Source of the DNA: Bradyrhizobium sp. Ash2021
Lineage (GTDB): Bacteria; Pseudomonadota; Alphaproteobacteria; Rhizobiales; Xanthobacteraceae
Assembly: GCF_031202265.1 (NCBI RefSeq)
Contig: NZ_CP100604.1
Coordinates: 1,966,501-2,030,500, forward strand
Direction: 5' to 3'
Length of the DNA: 64,000 bases
Made by a program: the position numbers and the translations under genes. The notes under the pieces were generated by a model. The model was not told the DNA's origin. It saw only the letters and a list, made by a program, of their open reading frames with translations, and did no database searches. Shown in pieces: positions 7,423 through 16,428 of the stretch (position 1 is the first letter of the stretch; each line of letters opens with the position of its first letter).

Positions 7423-9051
7423 CTAGTGGGCGCCGCCGCTTTCAAGATGGTCCGGCTTCTTCAGCAGCAGGGCTGCCATGAGCGCGACGATGAGCGCGGC
7501 ACCGAGCAGATAGAAGGTATCGCTGAAGGCCAGGATGAAGGCCTGCTTCTGCACGATATGGCCGAGCGCGACATAAGCGCGATGCACGGCGTCAACGCGG
7601 TCGATCACGCCGTGGTTCGTGAAATACTGAGTCAGTTGTTCGATCCGGGTGCGGGTCGCCTGTTCGAACACAGACACTGACTGCATCAAGACATTGGAAT
7701 GATACTGCTCGCGCTTGGTCAGCAGCGTCTGCAGTGCGGCGATGCCGATGGCGCCGCCGAGGTTGCGCATCATGTTGAACAGCGCGGACGCAGACCCGGC
7801 ATTCTCCGCCTCGATTCCGGCAGTCGCGACCGCCGAGAGCGGAGCAAACACAAGGGCCTGACCAACGGCACGGACAACATTCGGCCAGAACAGTTGATCA
7901 GCCGCGTAGTCGTTGGTCATGTAGATGTTCATGAAGTTGGAGACTGCGAACAGCGCAAAGCCAATGCCGATCACGAGGCGTGGGTCGAAGCGCTTCATCA
8001 GCCGCGGCACCAGCGGGATCAGCAACAGTTGCGGCAGGCCGGTCCAGGCCAGCACCATGCCGATCTGCTCGGAATTGTAGCCCTGGATGCGCGACAGATA
8101 GACTGGCAGGATGAATACGGAACCGTAGAGCGCGACGCCGAGCAGGAAGTTGGCTAGGATGCCGAAGCCGAAATTGCGGCGGAACAGCAGGCGCAGGTTC
8201 AACAGCGGCTTTTTCGCGGTCAGTTCGATCCACAGGAACGCAGTCAGCGCAATGGCTGCGATCACCGACAGCTTGACGATGAAGGGCGAACCGAACCAGT
8301 CGTCCTTGTTGCCCTCTTCGAGCACGGTCTGCAGCGCGGAGAGGCCGATCGCCATGGTGATGATGCCGGGCCAGTCGCCCGCGCGGAGCAGCGACAGCTT
8401 CATCGGCTTCGATTGCAGCGAAAACCACAGCATTCCGATCATGATCGCGCCCGGCACGAGGTTGACATAGAAAATGAACTGCCAGCCCCAGTTTTCCGTG
8501 AGATAGCCGCCGATGGTCGGGCCGATCGCCGGCGCGAACGTCGCTGACAGCGCGAACAGCGCCAGACCGACCGGCTGCTTTGCCTTCGGCAGCAGCGTGA
8601 TGATCAGCGTGAACGCCATCGGGATCAGCACGCCACCGGTAAAACCCTGGATCGCGCGGAGCACGATCATCTGCGGCAGATCCTGCGCAAAGGCGCAGGC
8701 CATCGACAGCAGCAGGAACAGCACCGCGTTGGTCAGGAGATAGATGCGGATCGAGAACACCTGCGCGAGCCAGCCGCTCAAGGGGATCACCACGATCTCG
8801 GCGACCAGATAGGAGGTCGAGATCCAGCCGCCATCATCGATGCCGGCGCCGATCGCGCCCTGAATATCCGCGAGCGACGCGTTGACGATCTGGATGTTGA
8901 GCACCGCCATGAAGGCGCCGAGCGTGGCGCCGATCACCGCGATCCAGGTCTTTGCGGAGATCGCCGGCGTCGCCTTGCCCGGGGTCGCTACGGCTTTGGG
9001 CGCGCCGATGCCGGCGGGAACGGCGTTGAGGGCGGGCTGGAATGTGGTCAT
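7423..9051 (-). CDS. DHA2-family multidrug efflux transporter (EmrB type)
   Basis: A 542-residue MFS transporter with about 14 hydrophobic segments, the layout of DHA2/EmrB proteins. The start ATG 9051 has GGAGA in front; an upstream TTG at 9078 is less likely. The first helix contains TLGAFMAVLNIQIVNASLADI, typical of EmrB, and the antiporter motif C region PAIGPTIGGYL is intact. It exports drugs by proton antiport and would work with the membrane-fusion protein at 9168. It has its own promoter region with a 48-bp element (9101-9148) that is nearly duplicated before the emrA-like gene. Confidence 0.9.
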   Translation of the reverse strand: MTTFQPALNAVPAGIGAPKAVATPGKATPAISAKTWIAVIGATLGAFMAVLNIQIVNASLADIQGAIGAGIDDGGWISTSYLVAEIVVIPLSGWLAQVFSIRIYLLTNAVLFLLLSMACAFAQDLPQMIVLRAIQGFTGGVLIPMAFTLIITLLPKAKQPVGLALFALSATFAPAIGPTIGGYLTENWGWQFIFYVNLVPGAIMIGMLWFSLQSKPMKLSLLRAGDWPGIITMAIGLSALQTVLEEGNKDDWFGSPFIVKLSVIAAIALTAFLWIELTAKKPLLNLRLLFRRNFGFGILANFLLGVALYGSVFILPVYLSRIQGYNSEQIGMVLAWTGLPQLLLIPLVPRLMKRFDPRLVIGIGFALFAVSNFMNIYMTNDYAADQLFWPNVVRAVGQALVFAPLSAVATAGIEAENAGSASALFNMMRNLGGAIGIAALQTLLTKREQYHSNVLMQSVSVFEQATRTRIEQLTQYFTNHGVIDRVDAVHRAYVALGHIVQKQAFILAFSDTFYLLGAALIVALMAALLLKKPDHLESGGAH

Positions 9052-9100
9052 GGCGGTCTCCTCTTGCTTGGGAGGCATGATGCATTAGGCGGCTGGTTTC

Positions 9101-9148
9101 GATAATCACGGAAAATGCGAAAGGATTGTCCGGTCAGATTGGATAATC
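9101..9148 (-). promoter_or_regulatory. 48-bp putative LysR operator, copy A (before emrB-like gene)
   Basis: GATAATC (9101), ATTGTCC (9125) and GGATAATC (9141) are placed at exactly the same offsets as in copy B at 10403, and 37 of 48 bases agree between the two. ATTGTCC and GGATAATC form an imperfect inverted repeat. It lies 50 bases upstream of the transporter start, between the two pump genes. The neighbouring LysR protein is the natural candidate to bind here. Confidence 0.65.
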
Positions 9149-9167
9149 CTTGAGCTGACAGACGCCC

Positions 9168-10322
9168 TTAGCCGCCGTTTGGTGGGCGGGGCTGGTCGGA
9201 AGCGAGCCCGGCCCTGGTTTCGCGCTCGGCCAGCACGGTCGCCTTGGTGTCGACGGTCGGCTCGGCCGACATGCCGGGGCGCAGCAGGCCCGTCAGCTTG
9301 TGATCGTCGAGCACGATCTTCACCGGCACCCGCTGCACAATCTTGGTGAAATTGCCGGTGGCGTTGTCGGGCGGCAGCAACGCGAATTCGAGACCGCTGG
9401 CCGGCGACAGGCTGTCGACATGGCCCCGTAGTTTGGTGCCGTGAAAACTGTCGATATTGATTTCGACCGGCTGGCCGTTGCGCACATGGGTGAGCTGGGT
9501 CTCCTTGAAATTCGCCACCACATAGACCGCATCCAGCGGAACGACCGCCATCAACTGAGTTCCGGCCTGCACATACTGGCCAACCCGGAGCGACCGCGCG
9601 CCGACCGTGCCCTCAACCGGCGCGGTGATCCGTGTGTAAGAAAGGTTCAGTGCCGCCTGCGTTTCGACCGCGCGGGCGCGATCGAGTTGCGCGACTGCCT
9701 TGGCGCGTTCGGTGGTGAGGACGTCGACCTTGCGCTGCGCGGCCAGCAGGCCCGATTTGCCGTGCTGGAGCTGGGCGATCTTTTCGCGCAGCGCCGCGTC
9801 GGTCTGCTGGGCGCGCTGGATGGTGCCGGAGCCGGTCTTCATCAGCCCGTCGTAGCGGGCCCGTTCTTCCTGGGCGAATTGCAGATTGGCTTCGGCGGCG
9901 GCGACGTCGGCGGTGCCTTGCTCAATGATCGGAGCTTGCAGCGAAATCTGCGCATCGAGGTTGCGTACGGCGGCTTCCGAAGCATCGACGTCGGCATGGG
10001 CCTGGTCGAGCGCGGCCTTGAAATCGCGATCGTCGATCCGGGCCAGCAACTGGCCGGCTTTGACCTTCTCGTTGTCGCCGACCAGCACCTGGGCGATATA
10101 GCCGGAGACTTTTGGCGAGATGATCGTGGAGTCGGCCTTCACATAGGCGTCGTCGGTCGACTCCAGATACCGGCCCGTGGTGAGGTAGCCGTAGCCAAAA
10201 TCCGCCGCGCCGGCGATTCCAAGCGCCAGGGCCAGCGCCAGAGCGCCGCGCTTGACCGCCTTCCGGGACGGGCGAAGGCTAATTTTCGGTTTGATATCAG
10301 TGACATAAGAAGCGGTCGACAT
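9168..10322 (-). CDS. HlyD/EmrA-family membrane fusion protein
   Basis: A 384-residue periplasmic adaptor. A cytoplasmic N-terminus is followed by one membrane helix (about residues 27-46), the lipoyl half-motif TDDAYVKADSTIISPKVSGYI, a long alpha-helical hairpin (about 95-215), and the beta-barrel segment ITAPVEGTVGARSLRVGQYV. This is the EmrA layout. It links the inner-membrane EmrB-like pump to an outer-membrane channel, which is not encoded here. It is transcribed divergently from the LysR gene; the intergenic region carries copy B of the 48-bp element. Confidence 0.9.
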   Translation of the reverse strand: MSTASYVTDIKPKISLRPSRKAVKRGALALALALGIAGAADFGYGYLTTGRYLESTDDAYVKADSTIISPKVSGYIAQVLVGDNEKVKAGQLLARIDDRDFKAALDQAHADVDASEAAVRNLDAQISLQAPIIEQGTADVAAAEANLQFAQEERARYDGLMKTGSGTIQRAQQTDAALREKIAQLQHGKSGLLAAQRKVDVLTTERAKAVAQLDRARAVETQAALNLSYTRITAPVEGTVGARSLRVGQYVQAGTQLMAVVPLDAVYVVANFKETQLTHVRNGQPVEINIDSFHGTKLRGHVDSLSPASGLEFALLPPDNATGNFTKIVQRVPVKIVLDDHKLTGLLRPGMSAEPTVDTKATVLAERETRAGLASDQPRPPNGG

Positions 10323-10402
10323 GGCATCCTCTGGGAAGCTGGGGAGCGTCCTCCCACGAGGGCGCCGGGTACGCCCTGAAGATGCAATGTCATTGGCGAT
10401 GT

Positions 10403-10450
10403 GATAATCCCGGGAAAACTGGAAGCATTATCCGGTGAGAGCGGATAATC
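10403..10450. promoter_or_regulatory. 48-bp putative LysR operator, copy B (emrA/lysR intergenic region)
   Basis: GATAATC (10403), ATTATCC (10427) and GGATAATC (10443) repeat the arrangement of copy A. ATTATCC and GGATAAT(C) form a clean inverted repeat (TTATCC-N9-GGATAA), the form expected for a LysR dimer site. The element ends 12 bases before the lysR ATG and starts 80 bases before the emrA-like start, so it can serve both autoregulation and control of the pump. Confidence 0.7.
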
Positions 10451-10462
10451 GGAGACTTGCCG

Positions 10463-11374
10463 ATGGATCGTTTGACCAGTCTGACGGCCTTTGTCCGGGT
10501 GGTTGATAGCGGCGGGTTTTCCGCCGCCGGGCGCCGCCTCAACATGTCGACGACGATGGTGAGCAACCACGTCCAGTCGCTGGAAGACCGGCTCGGCGCG
10601 CGGCTGCTTCAGCGCACCACGCGCAAGGTCAGCCTCACCGAAATCGGAAAGGCCTATTACGACCGCTGCGTCCAGATCCTCGCCGATCTCGAGCAGGCCG
10701 ACGATATCGCCGGCGCCCAGCAATCGACGCCGCGCGGCACGCTGAGGATCTATGCCGCGACCCACATCGTGCCATTCATCGCGCCGGTGGTCGCCGAATT
10801 CCTTTCGACATATCCCGACACCAAGGTCGATCTGAGCATGGGTGAGCGAAACGTCGACATGATCGACGAGGGATACGATGTAGTGATCCGCATGACACAG
10901 CCGCCGGACTCGAGCCTGATCGTGCGCAGCCTCGCCACCTGGCGGCAGGTGCTGTGCTGTTCGCATGCCTATGTCGAGAAATACGGCCGGCCGGAGCAAT
11001 TGTCCGACTTGTCGGAGCGCAATTGCGTTCGCCATGTCAACTATCCCTATCAGGACGAATGGCGGTTCGTCGACCGCAAGGGTATGCCGGCATCGGTGCG
11101 GGTATCCGGCAATCTGATCTCCAATAGCGGCGAGACGCTACGCGTGGCGGCGCTGCACGGCCACGCGATAGCTCTTGCCGCGGGTTTTCTGGTTCATGAG
11201 GATCTCGAATCCGGCCGTCTGGTGCGTTTGTTGCCTGAGTATCGGCCGGTCGAATTATCGATGAACGCGGTCTATCCGCATCGCCATCATCTGTCGGCGA
11301 AGGTCAGGACCTTTATCGACATGCTCGCGCATCACAGCGCCGAACTGCAGAAGCTGATCAATCCGTATTCGTGA
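10463..11374 (+). CDS. LysR-family transcriptional regulator
   Basis: A 303-residue LysR protein of usual length. ATG 10463 lies seven bases after GGAGA. The winged HTH spans about residues 1-60 (MDRLTSLTAFVRVVDSGGFS, SLEDRLGARLLQRTTRKVSLT), followed by the periplasmic-binding-like effector domain. It is divergent from the efflux genes, the usual arrangement for a LysR regulator of the adjacent operon. The twin 48-bp elements at 9101 and 10403 are candidate binding sites. The inducer is unknown; a pump substrate is plausible. Confidence 0.9.
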   Translation: MDRLTSLTAFVRVVDSGGFSAAGRRLNMSTTMVSNHVQSLEDRLGARLLQRTTRKVSLTEIGKAYYDRCVQILADLEQADDIAGAQQSTPRGTLRIYAATHIVPFIAPVVAEFLSTYPDTKVDLSMGERNVDMIDEGYDVVIRMTQPPDSSLIVRSLATWRQVLCCSHAYVEKYGRPEQLSDLSERNCVRHVNYPYQDEWRFVDRKGMPASVRVSGNLISNSGETLRVAALHGHAIALAAGFLVHEDLESGRLVRLLPEYRPVELSMNAVYPHRHHLSAKVRTFIDMLAHHSAELQKLINPYS

Positions 11375-11390
11375 TGACGCGATTTTGGCC

Positions 11391-11472
11391 GTCATTGCGA
11401 GGAGCGAAGCGACGAAGCAATCCATTCTTTCATTGTGGCGACATGGATTGCTTCGCTTCGCTCGCAATGACG
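11391..11472. repeat. intergenic palindrome (GTCATTGCGAG...CTCGCAATGAC)
   Basis: The arms GTCATTGCGAG...GAAGCGACGAAGCAATCCA and TGGATTGCTTCG...CTCGCAATGAC form a long interrupted inverted repeat. A second copy with the same arms is at 14041-14123. It is a typical Bradyrhizobium interspersed repeat and it extends the reading frame of the next gene artificially upstream. Confidence 0.75.
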
Positions 11473-11531
11473 TTGCCACAGCGTGCGGCAATGCCATAAG
11501 TTTCGCTCGACAAATATGGGAACGCCAGCGG

Positions 11532-12809
11532 ATGTTCATGTGCAAATCAGCGTTACCCGGCCGTTACGTGACGCTATATACCGCGATCGCATTCACCTCG
11601 ATGACGACCTCGCTATCCGCCGCCGAATTCGGCCCGCCGCCAAACGCGGTGCTGTCGCTCGACAAGCTTTCCCGCATCGATGATTTCATCAACGACCAGG
11701 TCGCGAAAGGAAACATTCCCGGCGCCGTCGTCCTGATCCAGCGTCACGGCAAGCCGGTCTATTTCAGATGTTTCGGCAAGCGCGATGTCGACGCCGGCAT
11801 CGAGATGACTTCGGACGCGATCTTTCCGATTCATTCGGTGACGAAGACCATCACCAGCTTCGCGGCGATGATGCTGGTCGATCGCGGCAAGATCGCGTTG
11901 GGCGATCCCGTAGCCAAGTACATTCCATCATTCGCCGGTGTGAAAGTCGGCGTCGAGCGCAAGGACGCTACTGGTCATCCGGTGCTCGACCTCGTGCCGC
12001 CGGTCCGGCCGGTCACGATCGAGGATCTGCTGCTGCATACGTCAGGGATCACCTACGGTTTCTATGGCGAGGGATTGGTGAAGGCCGCCTATGGCAGCAT
12101 CTATCTCGGCGATTTCGACAATGCCGGGTTCGCCGAGCGGATCGCCAAAGTGCCGCTGGCCGAGCAGCCGCGCACGCTGTGGGATTACGGGCATTCCATC
12201 GACGTGCTCGGCCGCGTCATCGAGGTCGCGTCGGCGCAGTCGCTGTATCAGTTCGAAAAGACGCAGCTGCTCGATCCCTTGGGGATGACCACGACAAAGT
12301 TCTTTTTGACCGATCCGGTCGAGCGGGCGCGCTATGCCCAGCCGCTGCGCCGCGACCGCCATGTCGAGCGCAATTCGCTCGACATCACGCGGTGGGAATC
12401 CGGCGGCGGCGGGATGGTCTCGACCATCGCCGATTTCGCGCGTTATGGGCAGATGCTGCTGAACGGCGGCACCCTGGACGGCAAGACCTATCTCAGCCCG
12501 GCGGCGTTCGCGGCGATGACCACCGACCATATCGGCCCGGGTTCGGGCGTCGCGCGCAATTATTTCTACTATCCCGGCGACGGTTTCGGCTTCGGCTATG
12601 GTTTCGGCGTCCGTACCGATCCCGGTAATGCGGTGCCGCCGCCGCCGGGCTCGCCTGGCGAGATCAAATGGGACGGCGCCACCGGCGTCTATATCGTGGT
12701 CGACCGTGCCCTGGACATGTTTTTTGTCTTGATGGAAGATGCCCCGTCCGGGCGGATGCACGTTGAGGTGAATCTGAAGAAGCTGGTTTACGACGCGTTC
12801 GAAAAATGA
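11532..12809 (+). CDS. exported serine hydrolase, beta-lactamase class C fold
   Basis: A 425-residue protein with a signal peptide cleaved near SLSAAEF (about residue 31). The open frame extends to 11385, but that part is the palindromic repeat, so ATG 11532 (or 11538) is taken. The beta-lactamase/penicillin-binding motifs are SVTK (Ser102, Lys105), Tyr219 in DYGHSIDVLG, and a Gly-rich WESGGGG segment in the later half. Such proteins include esterases, D-peptidases and class C beta-lactamases; the length and the YGH rather than YAN motif argue against a true AmpC. It is followed 30 bases later by a membrane acyltransferase, probably co-transcribed. The substrate cannot be told. Confidence 0.82.
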   Translation: MFMCKSALPGRYVTLYTAIAFTSMTTSLSAAEFGPPPNAVLSLDKLSRIDDFINDQVAKGNIPGAVVLIQRHGKPVYFRCFGKRDVDAGIEMTSDAIFPIHSVTKTITSFAAMMLVDRGKIALGDPVAKYIPSFAGVKVGVERKDATGHPVLDLVPPVRPVTIEDLLLHTSGITYGFYGEGLVKAAYGSIYLGDFDNAGFAERIAKVPLAEQPRTLWDYGHSIDVLGRVIEVASAQSLYQFEKTQLLDPLGMTTTKFFLTDPVERARYAQPLRRDRHVERNSLDITRWESGGGGMVSTIADFARYGQMLLNGGTLDGKTYLSPAAFAAMTTDHIGPGSGVARNYFYYPGDGFGFGYGFGVRTDPGNAVPPPPGSPGEIKWDGATGVYIVVDRALDMFFVLMEDAPSGRMHVEVNLKKLVYDAFEK

Positions 12810-12839
12810 TCGAACGTCAGCTCACCTGGAGCTGAATGG

Positions 12840-14027
12840 ATGCTGCGCAAGACCAACGCAAACAATCAGGGCACCAGGGCGAAGGCACGCATCGTCGCGC
12901 TCGATCGTGCGCGTACGTTCATCATTCTGTTGGTGCTGATCCACCATTCCGTCGTCAACTACACCCATTTCGGCACCGGCGACAAAATGCGCTGGCTCGG
13001 CTTCGATCTGGTGGTGCTGTTCAACGACAGTTTCTTCATGGCCTGCATGTTCCTGATCTCCGGCCTGTTCGTTCACGGCAGCCTGACGCGACGGGGCGCT
13101 GCCAATTTCCTGGGCAATCGTGCCTGGCGGCTCGGTGTGCCCTTCCTGATCTCGATCTTCGTGCTGATGCCGGTCGCTTATTATCCCACCTTCCTGCGCT
13201 ATCATTTGCCCGGCACGACCGACTTCAACTTCTTGCATTTCTGGTGGCACACGCTGACAGTCGGACCCTGGCCCTCGGGGCCGGCGTGGTTTTTGTGGGT
13301 GCTGCTGGCGCTGGATTTCATCGCCGCCGCGGTGTGGTCGGTTGCGCCGCGTGTTGTCGCGGCGCTGGGCTGGGTCATCTTTGCTCTTCGCAACCGGCCG
13401 GTGACGGCCTTCATAAGTTTTCTGATCTTCTCGGTCGTGGTCTATCTGCCGATGCACCTGATATTCGGCGATACGGGCTGGCTGGAGCCGGGCGGCTACC
13501 CGCTTCCGATCCAGACCAGCCGGATCCTGCTCTACGCCGGCTATTTCCTCGCCGGAGTCGGGGTTGGCGCCGTCAGTCTCAAGGCCGGCATACTTGCGGA
13601 TAATGGCGAATTGGTAAGACGCTGGCCGGCGTGGCTCGCCATTTCGCTGCTGTTCTATGGCGCGATCCTGTTGCTGGTCTATGCGCACCACAATTGGGTG
13701 GCGGATTTCAACGCGCCGCCGCGGTCATGGCGAGCCGGCTACGGTCTCGTCTTTGCGCTGTTCAGCGCGGCGATGACGTTTACGGTCCTGGCCATTTGGT
13801 TGCGGTCGGCGGAATCCAGACTCAGCCTGCTCGATGCGATGCGACCGTCGGCTTACGGCATCTTTCTCGTGCACTACATCTTCATCATCTGGCTGCAATA
13901 CGCGGTGTATGAATATTCGTGGCCGGCGGAAGTGAAAGCCGCCGTCGTGTTCGCCGGCGCGCTGTCACTGAGCTGGGGGCTCACGGTGATGCTGCGGAAG
14001 ATTCCGGCCGTAGCCCGGATGATTTAG
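12840..14027 (+). CDS. membrane acyltransferase 3 family protein (OpgC/MdoC-like)
   Basis: A 395-residue integral membrane protein with about ten hydrophobic helices. The acyltransferase-3 signature begins in helix 1 with RIVALDRARTFIILLVLIHH, holding the conserved Arg and His. The segments WFLWVLLALDF and SAYGIFLVHYIFIIWLQY are also typical. Family members transfer acyl groups (acetyl, succinyl) to extracellular glycans; the compact 10-helix form without an SGNH tail resembles OpgC, which succinylates periplasmic glucans. That exact role is inferred. It follows a secreted serine hydrolase and is followed by a palindromic repeat at 14041. Confidence 0.82.
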   Translation: MLRKTNANNQGTRAKARIVALDRARTFIILLVLIHHSVVNYTHFGTGDKMRWLGFDLVVLFNDSFFMACMFLISGLFVHGSLTRRGAANFLGNRAWRLGVPFLISIFVLMPVAYYPTFLRYHLPGTTDFNFLHFWWHTLTVGPWPSGPAWFLWVLLALDFIAAAVWSVAPRVVAALGWVIFALRNRPVTAFISFLIFSVVVYLPMHLIFGDTGWLEPGGYPLPIQTSRILLYAGYFLAGVGVGAVSLKAGILADNGELVRRWPAWLAISLLFYGAILLLVYAHHNWVADFNAPPRSWRAGYGLVFALFSAAMTFTVLAIWLRSAESRLSLLDAMRPSAYGIFLVHYIFIIWLQYAVYEYSWPAEVKAAVVFAGALSLSWGLTVMLRKIPAVARMI

Positions 14028-14040
14028 GGCTCTCTCCTTC

Positions 14041-14123
14041 GTCATTGCGAGCGAAGCGAAGCAATCTATCTCTCCGCATAAAGAAAGAATGGATTGCTTC
14101 GTCGCTTCGCTCCTCGCAATGAC
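14041..14123. repeat. intergenic palindrome, second copy of the 11391 repeat
   Basis: GTCATTGCGAGCGAAGCGAAG at the left pairs with the right-hand part ending CTCCTCGCAATGAC, enclosing AATGGATTGCTTCGTCGC. It matches the repeat at 11391-11472 in its arms and sits between the convergent acyltransferase and NHL-repeat genes. Confidence 0.75.
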
Positions 14124-14141
14124 GGTGATAGGTCCGGGGCA

Positions 14142-15212
14142 TCACGGCTTCAGCAACAACTTCTGTACCCGCCAGTTCAACAGCTCCGCCACATACAGCA
14201 CATTCTCCGACGGGCACGCCATCGCATGGATCCAGCCGAATTGCTTTAGCTGCTTGCCGGACTGCCCGAGTACGCCGAGCATTTTGCCATCGAGCGTCAG
14301 TTTGTAGATGCGGCCGGGCCATGAATCGGAACTGTACAGCACCTGATTGGGTGGCGGTGTAATGCAGATCGACCAGGGCGAGCCGGGGAAAAACGTGCCG
14401 CCGGCCATCATCGCTTCATCCGGTATCTTGCCGATCGCAGGTTTTGCGCCCTGCGGCACCGGCACGTCGATGGTGAACTGGCGCAGGAATTTGCCGTCGC
14501 CGTCGAATACCTGGATCCGGTGGTTGCCGCGATCGGCGACGTAGACATTGCCGTTGGCGTCGGTCGCGATCGAGTGCGGGGTGTTGAACTGACCGGGCTC
14601 TTTGCCGCGGTCGCCCCATGACTTCAGCCAGTTGCCGTCCTTGTCCACCTTGGCGACGCGCGAATTGATGTAGCCGTCGCTGATGAAGGTGTTGCCGGCC
14701 TTGTCCCAGGCCACATCCGTGACCTGGCGAAACCGGCCATCCTCGGCGGGCAGCGGCGGCTTTGGATGTTTCAGCGGCGCGGTGTCCTCGTCGGAGGCTT
14801 CCTGCTTGCGGCCGAACACCATGACGACGCGGCCCTCGGGATCGAACTTGATGACCATGTCCGAGCCCTTGTCGGTCACCCAGATATTGTCCTGGGGATC
14901 GATCTTGACGGTGTGCCCGAACGACCACGCATACAGGTTCTTGCCGATCTCGCGGACGAACGCGCCTTTGGCGTCGAACTCCAGCAGTTGCGTCGCCGCG
15001 GCAGCGTAGGCGGGGCCCGAGGTGTTGCCGCGCGACAGCGCGAAGACATGACCCTTGGAATTGACCGATACTCCCGACACTTCGCCGAAATAGATGTTCG
15101 GCGGCAGCTTCAGCGGGTTGGGGACGGAGTCGAAAGCGATTGTGGGGACCGCCTGTTGTGCGAACGCCGAGGGCGCAATCAACAGCATCAGTCCAGCCAG
15201 CCAGTGCCTCAT
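14142..15212 (-). CDS. exported NHL-repeat beta-propeller protein
   Basis: A 356-residue protein with a signal peptide cleaved after SAFA (about residue 18). At least four to five NHL-type blades are visible, for example GHVFALSRGN, NIWVTDKGSDMVIKFDPEG, NTFISDGYINSRVAKVDKDG and NVYVADRGNHRIQVFDGDGK. The overall pattern resembles the lyase domain of peptidyl-alpha-hydroxyglycine amidating lyase, a similarity shared by many bacterial secreted propellers of unknown role. It is convergent with the acyltransferase and divergent from the Bug receptor gene. It could be a binding scaffold or a lyase-like enzyme in the periplasm. Confidence 0.8.
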   Translation of the reverse strand: MRHWLAGLMLLIAPSAFAQQAVPTIAFDSVPNPLKLPPNIYFGEVSGVSVNSKGHVFALSRGNTSGPAYAAAATQLLEFDAKGAFVREIGKNLYAWSFGHTVKIDPQDNIWVTDKGSDMVIKFDPEGRVVMVFGRKQEASDEDTAPLKHPKPPLPAEDGRFRQVTDVAWDKAGNTFISDGYINSRVAKVDKDGNWLKSWGDRGKEPGQFNTPHSIATDANGNVYVADRGNHRIQVFDGDGKFLRQFTIDVPVPQGAKPAIGKIPDEAMMAGGTFFPGSPWSICITPPPNQVLYSSDSWPGRIYKLTLDGKMLGVLGQSGKQLKQFGWIHAMACPSENVLYVAELLNWRVQKLLLKP

Positions 15213-15366
15213 GTCATCCTCCCCTGATATTTGTTGCTCTTGTCGTTGGCGCGGATGCTAGTCGATGGCTGTTCCGTCTGCACGTGCCCGCCGCGTCATG
15301 ACCATCATCCTTCCTTGCCTAGCGCGCCAGTGTATGAAGGAGTCTCCTCAGGCAACCGGGCTTTGC

Positions 15367-16338
15367 ATGTCATCTCGAATTTTCAAATCGGTTTTGTTCG
15401 CGCTTGCAGCATGCGCGCTGCTGAATGGCCCGGCTTCGGCAGGCTATCCCTATCGCTTGATCAAGATCGTGGTCCCATTCGCGCCGGGCGGCGGCACCGA
15501 TGTGGTCGCCCGCACGCTGGCGCAGGAGATGGCCCGGGATCTCGGCGTCTCCGTGATCATCGAGAACAAGCCGGGGGCAGGCACCATCATCGGTACCCAG
15601 AGCGTCGCGACCAGCGCGTCTGACGGCTATACGCTGCTGATGGGCACGTTCGCGAACGCGGTCAATCCGAGCCTGCAGGCGAAACTGCCCTATGATGCGC
15701 ACTATGATTTCGCGGCGGTGGCGCTGGTGGCGCGCTCCTTCAACATCGTGGTGGTCAATCCCGCTTCCCCGATCAAGTCGATTGCGGACCTGATCGCGGC
15801 GGCAAAGGCGGAGCCGGATAGGCTCTCCTATGGCACCTACGGCACCGGGACATCGGCGCATCTGGCGGGTGAACTGTTCAAGCACATGGCCAAAGTCAAT
15901 CTGACCACGGTGCCTTATAAGGGTGCGGCGCCCGCGATCACCGACCTGATCGGCGGGCAGATCCAGGTGATGTTCACTACGGTGGCAAGTGCGGCCTCGC
16001 TGGTCGAGGCCGGCCAGTTGCGCGCGATCGCGGTGACGTCGGCGGAACGCTCGCCGGCCTTCCCGCAACTGCCGACGGTTTCGGAAGCCGGAGTTCCCGG
16101 CTACGCGGCGGAAGCCTGGTATGGCCTCTACGCCCCCGCCAAGACTCCGCCCGAGATCATCGACCGTCTCAACAAATCGGCCGCAAAGGCCGTTCAATCC
16201 GAGGCGTTCAAGAAACTCGGCGTCAACGAAGGCCTCGTCATGGTCGCGCAGCCGCCGGACGCGCTCGATCGCTATTTTGACGGCGAGGAAGCGCGCTGGC
16301 GCAAGGTGATCGAGGACGCCGGCATCAAGCCGGAATAG
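15367..16338 (+). CDS. Bug/TctC-family tripartite tricarboxylate transporter receptor
   Basis: A 323-residue periplasmic binding protein. ATG 15367 begins a clear signal peptide ending GPASAG; an ATG at 15334 is an alternative. The mature part opens YPYRLIKIVVPFAPGGGTDV, the hallmark of the Bug family, followed by VIIENKPGAGTIIGT and DGYTLLMGT. These proteins bind carboxylates and hand them to TctAB permeases or act as sensors; no tctA or tctB is next to it, as is common for orphan Bug receptors. It is divergent from the NHL-repeat gene. Confidence 0.9.
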   Translation: MSSRIFKSVLFALAACALLNGPASAGYPYRLIKIVVPFAPGGGTDVVARTLAQEMARDLGVSVIIENKPGAGTIIGTQSVATSASDGYTLLMGTFANAVNPSLQAKLPYDAHYDFAAVALVARSFNIVVVNPASPIKSIADLIAAAKAEPDRLSYGTYGTGTSAHLAGELFKHMAKVNLTTVPYKGAAPAITDLIGGQIQVMFTTVASAASLVEAGQLRAIAVTSAERSPAFPQLPTVSEAGVPGYAAEAWYGLYAPAKTPPEIIDRLNKSAAKAVQSEAFKKLGVNEGLVMVAQPPDALDRYFDGEEARWRKVIEDAGIKPE

Positions 16339-16428
16339 GGAATATTGTTCACCCCCTGGGGTTGCACAGACGGCGTTCGCTTCAATAATGGGCCGTCAAC
16401 GAGCCATTCAAAACCAGGGAGGATGACC

